This document shows positions 7,116-12,573 of a stretch of 26,467 nt of DNA, in pieces. Within the stretch, counting starts at the first letter, position 1, and each line of letters begins with the position of its first letter. The stretch spans positions 1 through 26,467 of the forward strand of contig CAZIUF010000012.1 of NCBI GenBank assembly GCA_964542665.1, written 5' to 3'. Source of the stretch: JAGOLU01 sp964542665. GTDB lineage: Bacteria; Patescibacteriota; Microgenomatia; UBA1406; GWC2-37-13. The position numbers were made by a program, and so were the translations under genes. A model generated the notes under the pieces. That model was not told where the DNA came from and did not search any database. It saw nothing but the letters and a program-made list of their open reading frames with translations.

Positions 7116-9146
7116 ATGCGCGTGAATATCAAACATACAGTTTCTGTAGACTCTACCCCAGATGCGATCCTCGACCTCATCCTCAAGGATTGTCTTTCTT
7201 CATCGACCTTAGACCTTCGACCTTCGACTTTGGACTTCATTACGCCTCCCCATCCCACTACCCTATCACTCAAAGACTTTGGTTTTGAGCAGTCATACAT
7301 TGATGAAGCATTAGAGCACATTCTCAGTCTTCATCCAAGCAGCTCGCAGCTCGCAGCTGGCGGCTCAAAAGCTATTGTGATCTACTCCGACTATGATGCA
7401 GACGGGATCACCGGAGGAGCTATCCTCTGGGAAGCGATGCACTCGCTCGGATTCAAAGTCCATCCATACATCGGCGATCGCATCGAGGAAGGATACGGGC
7501 TGTCCAGTATCGGGATTGATAAAATCAAAGAAAAGTATGATCCTGCACTCATCATCACGGTAGACCACGGCATCAGCGGCAAAGATCAAGTTGCGTATGC
7601 GAAATCGATTGGGATCGATGTCATCGTCACCGACCACCACCATAGGTCTGAAGAACGAGTACCTACAGATGCAAAAGCTATTTTTCATATCCCCGCCCTC
7701 TCAGGATCTGGTGTCGCCTACTATGTAGCAAAAGAAATTACTGCACGGTTCGAAACCTTAAACACTGTCACTTCGAGCAAAGTCGAGAAGTCTCAACCTC
7801 TCCATGTCATCCCAGCGGATGCTGGGATCTCACCGCTTGCGGACAAATCCCAAAATGATGTAACCCTGAGCCTGTCGAAGGGTCAACTATCAACTATCAA
7901 TTCTCAATTCATGAATGATTATCTTGCCCTCGCAAGTATTGGCACGATCGCTGACCTTGTCCCACTCACTGGACCATCACGCGCCATCGCAAAGTATGGA
8001 CTCCGAGCCCTCACCAAAACTACACGACCTGGCCTACTCGCACTATACAAAGTCGCTGGTCATTTGGGCAAAACCATCTCACCCTACGAAGTGGGCTTTC
8101 AGATAGCTCCGCGCATCAACGCATCAGGACGACTCGACTCAGCACTCGATGCTCTGCGACTCCTCTGTACAACGAGCCCCACTCGAGCACACGAACTTGC
8201 CGAAAAATTAAATACCTTGAACCAAGATCGACAAGACATGACCAAACGTGCAACTGAAGAAGCGATGCAAATCGTTGAAAAGATGAGGAATGCAAACGGC
8301 AACCTACCAAAACTGCTGATCGTATACCAACCATCTGTCATTGCGAGGAATGCCAATGACGTGGCAATCTCACCTTCGACTTTAGACCTTAGACTTTCGA
8401 CTCCTGAGCCACTGGCTCAGGCTTGGCCTGCCAATCCGAAGCTCGCTGATGCGAGCGAAGGGTGGCATGAAGGCATCATCGGCCTCATCGCATCCAAACT
8501 CGTTGAAAAATATTACCGTCCGGTCATCGTCCTCACCCCAACCGCTCCCCCCCAATTATCAACGACAAGTCCCGCTCTCGGCTCGCAGCTTGAAGCTGTT
8601 CTTAAAGCTTCCGCCCGCTCAATTTCTGGTTTTCACCTCGCTGACTTTCTCGCTCGACATCAAAAGCTTCTTCTCAGATATGGCGGTCATGCTGCAGCGG
8701 CAGGTCTTTCAATAAAAGGTGAACTATTAGAACAATTTAGCCATGAAGCCATCGCAGATGCTGACTCTCTCATCACTACGGAGATGCTGGAGAAAACGCT
8801 CAAGGTCGATGTCGATATCCCCCTTAAGCTCGCCACGATCGAGCTTGCGGAAAAGCTCGAGACTCTCGAGCCCTATGGCATGAGCAATCCTCGCCCAGTA
8901 TTCCAATCATTAGGCATCATCCAAGAGATACGGTCGATGGGTAAAGAAAATCAACACCTGAAGCTCATCGTCACCGATGAGAGTCGAAAGTTATCACTTT
9001 CACTTCTCTCTTTCGGCAAAGCAGCCGAATACGCACATCTGAAAACAGGCACACAGGTCAAGGTAGTTTATACGCTCGATATCAATGAGTGGCAGGGCAA
9101 CCGGACACCCCAGGGCAAGGTGCTTTACTTACAAAGCAACTTATAG
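7116..9146 (+). CDS. recJ: Single-stranded-DNA exonuclease RecJ with repeat-encoded insertions
   Basis: A 676-residue RecJ, the 5'-3' ssDNA exonuclease of recombination and mismatch repair. The DHH core is intact: SDYDADGITG (91-100), EEGYGLS (124-130), ITVDHGIS (147-154) and VTDHHH (171-176). DHHA1 shows SEGWHEGIIGLIASKLVE (447-464), KASARSISGFHLADFLA (497-513) and RYGGHAAAAGLS (521-532), followed by the OB-like end. Between conserved blocks are low-complexity inserts of repeat type at about residues 29-42, 214-265, 406-446 and 478-495, including STLDLRPSTLDF, VIPADAGI, TLSLSKG and VIARNANDVAI. The frame is open throughout and catalytic residues are kept, so I read it as functional. ATG 7083 is the alternative start. 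Confidence 0.93.
   Translation: MRVNIKHTVSVDSTPDAILDLILKDCLSSSTLDLRPSTLDFITPPHPTTLSLKDFGFEQSYIDEALEHILSLHPSSSQLAAGGSKAIVIYSDYDADGITGGAILWEAMHSLGFKVHPYIGDRIEEGYGLSSIGIDKIKEKYDPALIITVDHGISGKDQVAYAKSIGIDVIVTDHHHRSEERVPTDAKAIFHIPALSGSGVAYYVAKEITARFETLNTVTSSKVEKSQPLHVIPADAGISPLADKSQNDVTLSLSKGQLSTINSQFMNDYLALASIGTIADLVPLTGPSRAIAKYGLRALTKTTRPGLLALYKVAGHLGKTISPYEVGFQIAPRINASGRLDSALDALRLLCTTSPTRAHELAEKLNTLNQDRQDMTKRATEEAMQIVEKMRNANGNLPKLLIVYQPSVIARNANDVAISPSTLDLRLSTPEPLAQAWPANPKLADASEGWHEGIIGLIASKLVEKYYRPVIVLTPTAPPQLSTTSPALGSQLEAVLKASARSISGFHLADFLARHQKLLLRYGGHAAAAGLSIKGELLEQFSHEAIADADSLITTEMLEKTLKVDVDIPLKLATIELAEKLETLEPYGMSNPRPVFQSLGIIQEIRSMGKENQHLKLIVTDESRKLSLSLLSFGKAAEYAHLKTGTQVKVVYTLDINEWQGNRTPQGKVLYLQSNL
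7203..7237 (+). repeat. Heptanucleotide array inside recJ (5 units)
   Basis: Five units in perfect 7-nt register: TCGACCT, TAGACCT, TCGACCT, TCGACTT, TGGACTT. It encodes the STLDLRPSTLD stretch near the RecJ N-terminus, before the first catalytic motif. Confidence 0.8.
7770..7910 (+). repeat. Mosaic of REP-like elements inside recJ
   Basis: Four repeat types lie end to end in frame. First, 7770-7791, an imperfect hairpin ACTTCGA...TCGAGAAGT. Second, 7809-7828, a perfect 8-bp stem ATCCCAGC-ggat-GCTGGGAT. Third, 7863-7883, the ACCCTGAGCCTG...CGAAGGGT element. Fourth, 7884-7910, a run of degenerate CAACTAT/CAATTCT units. The stem-ggat-stem design recurs outside genes at 22095-22112. Confidence 0.8.
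8337..8456 (+). repeat. Second mosaic of repeats inside recJ
   Basis: In order: 8337-8371, a GTCATTGCGAGG...GGCAATCTC element of the type common between genes in many bacteria; 8376-8403, four heptamers (TCGACTT, TAGACCT, TAGACTT, TCGACTC); 8403-8421, a perfect stem CCTGAGCC-act-GGCTCAGG; and 8441-8456, a perfect stem GCTCGC-tgat-GCGAGC. The conserved SEGWHEG motif of RecJ follows directly. Confidence 0.8.
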
Positions 9147-9152
9147 TATAAT
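9124..9152 (+). promoter_or_regulatory. Promoter of the HD-domain gene, leaderless
   Basis: A -35-like TTTACT (9124-9129), 17-bp spacer and perfect -10 TATAAT (9147-9152). The ATG is 5 nt after the box, so the mRNA should be leaderless. The promoter overlaps the recJ 3' end and its TAG stop. Confidence 0.65.
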
Positions 9153-9157
9153 TTCAC

Positions 9158-11038
9158 ATGTTGCCCGAATCTAGAGGTCTTTACTACGATAGCAGTGCTG
9201 GTGGCGGTGGAATACCACCACTACAGGATACTCCTTCTCTCCCTACTTCTGAATATTCACCTCAGTACCAAACACTACAACAAGCATCAGATGCCTTCTT
9301 GAGTAGATCTGAGAACCAAAATGTCGCAGAAGCTTTAGCTCAATTCACTCAATACGCCAAGAGTGATATAAAGTATTCTGATGCTTCTCTTGCTCTTATC
9401 GCAAAGGCCATCCCAATTACCGTCTCACATCAACTCAATGAGGATGTGAAGAGTCGTGTTCGCAAGATTGATGGTACTCCTTATATTTCTCATCCACTTG
9501 CAATGGCTACGGAGGCCGCTCGTATGCGCCTCGATCCTACACATGTCATTGCAAGCCTCCTCCATGATGTACCTGAAGATGTGAAACTTGGTGGACTTCA
9601 AACATCAGAAGACTGGCTTAATATGATCGCAGAGACATATAAAGATTATGATGATGTCGATCGCCTCATGAGAATCTTGAGAGCAGAGCAAAAAACTGAG
9701 TCCCTTGACAAACTTCCCGATCGCGAACAAGTCATCGGCTACTATGCTGATACTGCCCTTGGGAGACGTTCTCTCGACTATCTACAACAATCTAGACAAA
9801 GACATGGAAATGGTCATGATGATCCAAGCTTTGAAGACCGTGAGTCGATTGCAAAAGTACTATATGACATGGATCGCATGATTTCAGATTCATTTGTGGG
9901 TGAACCAGGGCTTAAGGTATTTGATCCTTCAATCATCGCTGTTAAAATCTTAGATACCTGGCAAAACTTGCAGACACCAGGATTTTTGGGAAAAAATATT
10001 AACGATCCTCAAAAGAGAAAGGACGCGAGTACCATAGCCAAGCTCATCAGGGCTCGCATGCTTACGAACATGGCTGAGTTTATGGGTATGCGCAAGGTTT
10101 CCTCATCGATGACCGAAAATCTTTCACTTCTACAAAATCTATATGACATCGATGACCCTCAATTTGATTTGGCAACTACCATAGAAGAAAAAAGAGGCAC
10201 TATCAGTGCTCACACAGATAGAGCAAATAAGGATGGGAAGATCCTGAATCAGCTATATGACACTAGAAATCATTATCCACACCAGGGTCTTTCGCCGGAT
10301 AGGCAAACACCATGGGCGGTCGGTGATAAACGCAACGACAGTAAAGATGTTCCTATTGTTTGGCATATGGCTGCATATCCTGGACACACAGGTTCTGCAG
10401 CAAAACTAGGCACATATCATGGACATGAGAGATCTCTCACTGTATCGGGCCCCCTTGGAGTTGCTGATGGAGCTCTCAGAGCAGCGATTCAGACCGCATA
10501 TGGGAGAACCACGGTCGACTATCAGGTCACCGCAAAAGAAGAAGTCGTTGGGAAATTGAGAGTTGAAGAAGCACATCCACGGTGGATATCTACTCTTAAA
10601 GCTAAGGAGCATAAACCCGCAAATCCTAAACAGGTGCCAGAAAGAAATATATTTCATCCAGATGTGTGCAAATATACTGTTAATACAACTACCGGAGAGA
10701 CTAAACCTGTCTCATTGCATAATATTGATACGTCGCTTGTCAGTCTGCTGGAGTTTTGTTTCTCACCAAGAGAGTTCTTGTCTGATACCACAGGTGAACA
10801 TGACACTCCCTATATGATCATGATTGGTAGAAAATTGTTCCTTGCAACGAATCAGACAGATGTGACTGTGTGGGATATGTGCCAAAATGAAGGGATAATT
10901 AGACCTTCAGTTCATCCATTAGGCGGATTTGATGATGATGCAGCACTGGTGATTGAAAGAGATGGTCATGTGCTCGACAGGCTTAGGCGCGAAGGCAAAC
11001 TAACTATGAATATGGTTGTGGTTACTTCCGGAAAATAA
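9158..11038 (+). CDS. SpoT/RelA-like HD-domain protein with unassigned C-terminal half
   Basis: A 626-residue protein. Residues about 85-300 resemble the (p)ppGpp hydrolase domain: GTPYISHPLAMA (106-117, metal ligand H112), LLHDVPED (134-141, the HD pair and the ED motif), then VKILDTWQNLQTP and KRKDASTIAKLIRARMLTN, matching the ADRLHNMRT and YAPLANRLG helices of SpoT/RelA. I see no synthetase (RelA) motifs and no TGS or ACT domain. Residues about 340-626 are unassigned, with several His and Trp and possible mixed alpha/beta folds. The first 45 residues are Ser/Gly/Pro-rich. The role in alarmone turnover is inferred from the HD part only; another nucleotide or phosphoester substrate is possible. 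Confidence 0.75.
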   Translation: MLPESRGLYYDSSAGGGGIPPLQDTPSLPTSEYSPQYQTLQQASDAFLSRSENQNVAEALAQFTQYAKSDIKYSDASLALIAKAIPITVSHQLNEDVKSRVRKIDGTPYISHPLAMATEAARMRLDPTHVIASLLHDVPEDVKLGGLQTSEDWLNMIAETYKDYDDVDRLMRILRAEQKTESLDKLPDREQVIGYYADTALGRRSLDYLQQSRQRHGNGHDDPSFEDRESIAKVLYDMDRMISDSFVGEPGLKVFDPSIIAVKILDTWQNLQTPGFLGKNINDPQKRKDASTIAKLIRARMLTNMAEFMGMRKVSSSMTENLSLLQNLYDIDDPQFDLATTIEEKRGTISAHTDRANKDGKILNQLYDTRNHYPHQGLSPDRQTPWAVGDKRNDSKDVPIVWHMAAYPGHTGSAAKLGTYHGHERSLTVSGPLGVADGALRAAIQTAYGRTTVDYQVTAKEEVVGKLRVEEAHPRWISTLKAKEHKPANPKQVPERNIFHPDVCKYTVNTTTGETKPVSLHNIDTSLVSLLEFCFSPREFLSDTTGEHDTPYMIMIGRKLFLATNQTDVTVWDMCQNEGIIRPSVHPLGGFDDDAALVIERDGHVLDRLRREGKLTMNMVVVTSGK

Positions 11039-11118
11039 ACACGATTCCATCCGAGCATTTGCACTACAAATAGCTACTTTTTCTTAGTAATCATACGTAA
11101 TCTTGTAGAATTTATGAG

Positions 11119-11130
11119 GATCAATTGATC
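11119..11130. repeat. 12-bp perfect palindrome
   Basis: GATCAATTGATC is a perfect 12-bp palindrome at the left edge of the structured region, just beyond the terminator of the 39-aa ORF. It could be a protein-binding site; nothing else supports that. The stretch 11039-11118 otherwise shows nothing I can name. Confidence 0.4.
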
Positions 11131-11141
11131 AAAAGAATGAT

Positions 11142-11170
11142 CCCCCGAGCCGTTTGTGGCGGCTCGGGGG
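11142..11170 (-). terminator. GC-rich hairpin downstream of the 39-aa ORF
   Basis: A perfect 11-bp stem CCCCCGAGCCG / CGGCTCGGGGG with a 7-nt loop, starting 7 bp after the minus-strand stop. On the minus strand it is followed by ATCATTCTTTTGATC. The CATTCTTTT tail is shared with the hairpin at 11445-11470. Confidence 0.65.
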
Positions 11171-11177
11171 GGGGAGA

Positions 11178-11297
11178 CTACCCGCGGCCACAAGAGCCGC
11201 AGCGATAGTTTCCGAGGAGGGTTCTCACCCACGTTGTGATGCGACCACAGCGGTTACACCATTTATCAATCGTAGGTTTCGACGGACCCCAAGGCAT
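11178..11297 (-). CDS. 39-aa zinc-ribbon-like microprotein
   Basis: ATG at 11297, stop TAG at 11180-11178. The 39-residue product has two Cys knuckles: DKWCNRCGRI (11-20; C14, C17) and YRCGSCGRG (31-39; C33, C36). This is the CxxC-x15-CxxC spacing of a small zinc ribbon. It is basic, with Lys/Arg and three Trp. A Shine-Dalgarno AGAGG sits 6 nt before the ATG, and a strong hairpin follows the stop. I recognise no family. The spacing of the Cys pairs, the Shine-Dalgarno and the terminator together support a real gene; a structured non-coding RNA is the alternative. Confidence 0.6.
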   Translation of the reverse strand: MPWGPSKPTIDKWCNRCGRITTWVRTLLGNYRCGSCGRG

Positions 11298-11417
11298 AAT
11301 AACCTCTAGTGTCAAATCATTTTTTGTTTCCGCCACACTCCAGCTTTTGGAATGCTTTTGGATGTTTGATCTGACACAGAGCTGACCTCAGATTGAGATC
11401 AATTCTGTAGCAAATCT

Positions 11418-11436
11418 TGCATTTACAAAATGTAAA
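11418..11436. repeat. Small inverted repeat upstream of the 39-aa ORF
   Basis: TTTACA-aaa-TGTAAA, a perfect 6-bp inverted repeat between the 31-aa and 39-aa cassettes. It is compatible with an operator, or with the end of the preceding transcript. On the minus strand a TGC-TACAGA -10-like box lies just downstream of it. Confidence 0.35.
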
Positions 11437-11444
11437 AGAATGGT

Positions 11445-11470
11445 GTCCCCGGCCGCAAGCGGCCGGGGAC
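11445..11470 (-). terminator. GC-rich hairpin downstream of the 31-aa ORF
   Basis: A perfect 12-bp stem GTCCCCGGCCGC / GCGGCCGGGGAC with a very short loop, 14 bp after the minus-strand stop. On that strand it is followed by ACCATTCTTTTACATTTTG, giving a short T-tract. A plus-strand reading is less convincing. Confidence 0.65.
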
Positions 11471-11484
11471 AAAAAGAGAATCTG

Positions 11485-11580
11485 TCACTTCTTTGGGTGA
11501 CAGAGCGGGCACGGCTTTGGCAAGCCGTGGGTAGTGCACTTGGTGTGCCAACCCAAAACATGCATCAGTAACCGTATCAT
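11485..11580 (-). CDS. 31-aa Cys/His microprotein
   Basis: ATG at 11580, stop TGA at 11487-11485. The 31-residue product carries CTTHGLPKPCPLCH (15-28), so C15, H18, C24, C27 and H28 could bind a metal. An excellent Shine-Dalgarno AAGGAGA stands 5 nt before the ATG. The coding DNA also forms two perfect 8-bp hairpins: CACGGCTT-tggc-AAGCCGTG (11510-11529), and TCTGTCAC...GTGACAGA (11481-11504) over the stop codon. Such structure inside 96 bp could mean that the RNA itself matters, or that the ORF is incidental to a non-coding RNA. No family is recognised. Confidence 0.5.
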   Translation of the reverse strand: MIRLLMHVLGWHTKCTTHGLPKPCPLCHPKK

Positions 11581-11594
11581 GCCATTCTCCTTCT

Positions 11595-11719
11595 TTTCAG
11601 GTGAGTTTCAATATGCTTATCTTGCATTCGCGTTACACAAAAGCATAACCGGACGCGCGAGGCATATCGAGTGACCTGAAATCTAATTACGCATTTTTTG
11701 TGTAATCGGATCTCAGGTC
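11595..11719 (-). promoter_or_regulatory. Structured leader with alternative pairing, upstream of the 31-aa ORF
   Basis: Read on the minus strand. Segment 1, GACCTGAGATCCGATTAC (11719-11702), pairs with segment 2, GTAATTAGATTTCAGGTC (11690-11673), in an 18-position stem with one mismatch and an 11-nt A-rich loop. The end of segment 2 (TTTCAGGT) can instead pair with ACCTGAAA (11602-11595), which lies 2 nt upstream of the Shine-Dalgarno; ATATGC/GCATAT extends that second stem. The two foldings exclude each other, as in riboswitches and attenuators. Confidence 0.5.
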
Positions 11720-11800
11720 TTCGTTCACTTATCCTCTACTATTCAGCCTCACTATTTGTAAATGTACCCATCAATTATATACTCAATTTTATCTATCCAT

Positions 11801-11828
11801 ATTATACTATAAGATACTTATTATTCAA
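11801..11828 (-). promoter_or_regulatory. Promoter of the 31-aa cassette
   Basis: Minus strand: -35 TTGAAT (11828-11823), 16-bp spacer, perfect -10 TATAAT (11806-11801). Transcription would start near 11794, giving a leader of about 210 nt before the ATG at 11580. Confidence 0.65.
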
Positions 11829-11894
11829 GTTCTTCTTTTCCCAGTAATCTAACCAATTTTAAAAGAATTGACAGCCGAAAATGAGAGGATGAGA

Positions 11895-11935
11895 AACACG
11901 GGCCAAGGAACTATGTGTCCCATAGCCCGTGTTTA
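11895..11935 (-). terminator. Hairpin downstream of the 68-aa ORF
   Basis: Arms AAACACGGGC and GCCCGTGTTT, with a smaller CTATG/CATAG stem inside, begin about 9 bp after the minus-strand stop. A short T-rich stretch follows on the minus strand. Confidence 0.6.
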
Positions 11936-11944
11936 GGTGCACGC

Positions 11945-12151
11945 CTACTTATGCCCGCAGGCAAAGTCGTGTGCACCGGTATGACCTGGTTCTCGGGTGC
12001 ACTGCTCAGAGCACTTCGAGCACTTCGCCGTGCAATGTCCACGGCAAACGAGCCGTCGACGAAGCCTCGAAAAAGAACTGGTCACTTGCGCTGATACTGA
12101 CGCGATCACAAACAAGGCAAACGGAACTTTTACTGTCACTGCTGCGATCAT
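11945..12151 (-). CDS. 68-aa Cys-rich protein, possibly secreted
   Basis: A 68-residue ORF with a strong Shine-Dalgarno GGTGGGGAG 5 nt before the ATG at 12151. Residues 1-21 are hydrophobic and end in VSA-Q, compatible with a signal peptide or anchor but with few early charges. A basic segment (RLRRRL, 29-34) follows. Then come C36, C40, C44, C47, C51, H57, H61, C65 and H67, with CTREPGHTGAHDFACGHK at the end. The CxxxxxGHxGxH pattern resembles putative zinc sites of small hypothetical proteins in other bacteria. The opposite strand has shorter ORFs without Shine-Dalgarno or Cys pattern. Function unknown. Confidence 0.6.
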   Translation of the reverse strand: MIAAVTVKVPFALFVIASVSAQVTSSFSRLRRRLVCRGHCTAKCSKCSEQCTREPGHTGAHDFACGHK

Positions 12152-12178
12152 TTTGTCTCCCCACCTAGTTGAACGCTC

Positions 12179-12224
12179 CAGGTGAGATAGATACCTATAT
12201 ATTTACGAGTATCTATCTCACCTG
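12179..12224. promoter_or_regulatory. Perfect 16-bp hairpin in the leader of the 68-aa gene
   Basis: CAGGTGAGATAGATAC (12179-12194) and GTATCTATCTCACCTG (12209-12224) are perfect inverted repeats around a 14-nt AT-rich loop, 28 bp upstream of the ATG. On the minus-strand RNA the distal arm ends in UCUCACCUG. This can alternatively pair, around a 3-nt bulge, with AGGUGGGGAGA, which contains the Shine-Dalgarno. Confidence 0.55.
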
Positions 12225-12266
12225 CAGATTCATATTTCGGCTGTCTGTAAACGTACTTCTATCGAC

Positions 12267-12365
12267 TATCCTCTACTAGATAGATGCAAATACTATCTAT
12301 GAGACGTGCCCATGATCAGTGGGTATCGATAGAGATATAAAGATGCATATCTTCATATCCCAATC
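12267..12365. repeat. Series of smaller dyads beyond the 68-aa cassette
   Basis: TATCCTCTACTA (12267-12278) is a 12-bp direct copy of 11730-11741 in the other leader. It is followed by TAGATAG...CTATCTA, CCCA...TGGG, and a near-perfect 26-bp palindrome around AGATGCATATCT inside ATCGAT...ATCGA arms. No ORF of note; probably leader or regulatory structure. Confidence 0.4.
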
Positions 12366-12384
12366 GACATCTGGTTAAACGAAA

Positions 12385-12409
12385 AACCCCGCCTTTGCGA
12401 GGCGGGGTT
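12385..12409. terminator. Bidirectional intrinsic terminator
   Basis: AACCCCGCCT-ttgcg-AGGCGGGGTT, a 10-bp stem. A T-rich tail (TTTTTATTTT) follows on the plus strand, and TTTTTCG follows on the minus strand side. It separates the micro-ORF region from aspS. Confidence 0.75.
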
Positions 12410-12490
12410 GTGTAATTTTTATTTTGGTTATTATCTTACACATACCGCCTGGCCCTCAATAAGAAGGGCGAAATCACAGCGGATAAAGTG

Positions 12491-12518
12491 TTGATAACAA
12501 GATGGCATACTGTATAGT
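12491..12518 (+). promoter_or_regulatory. Candidate aspS promoter
   Basis: -35 TTGATA (12491-12496), 16-bp spacer, -10 TATAGT (12513-12518). A second -10-like TACAAT lies at 12537-12542, closer to the ATG at 12574. No Shine-Dalgarno is seen. Which box is used cannot be decided here. Confidence 0.4.
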
Positions 12519-12573
12519 AGTGTACATAATCTTGCGTACAATGCAAGACCATTTCTGAATTATCACTTGTCGT

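Larger units (their letters stand above)
11870..12245. repeat. 11-bp inverted repeats flanking the 68-aa Cys-rich gene
   Basis: GACAGCCGAAA at 11870-11880 and its exact reverse complement TTTCGGCTGTC at 12235-12245. Reading inward, both are followed by (A/T)..TGA. They enclose the terminator, the 68-aa ORF and its leader hairpin, as terminal inverted repeats of a small cassette would. No target-site duplication was found by eye. Confidence 0.4.

Noticed and set aside
7116..9146. recJ as a pseudogene because of the odd inserts
   Set aside because: The frame is continuous and all catalytic motifs are present, so disruption is not supported.
11306..11320. TTGACA on the minus strand as promoter of the 39-aa ORF
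   Set aside because: It is too close to the ATG; a -10 box at normal spacing would fall inside the ORF.
11929..12185. Plus-strand ORFs of 79 and 62 aa over the Cys-rich gene
   Set aside because: They lack Shine-Dalgarno, promoter and motif, whereas the minus-strand ORF has a Shine-Dalgarno, a Cys pattern and a terminator.
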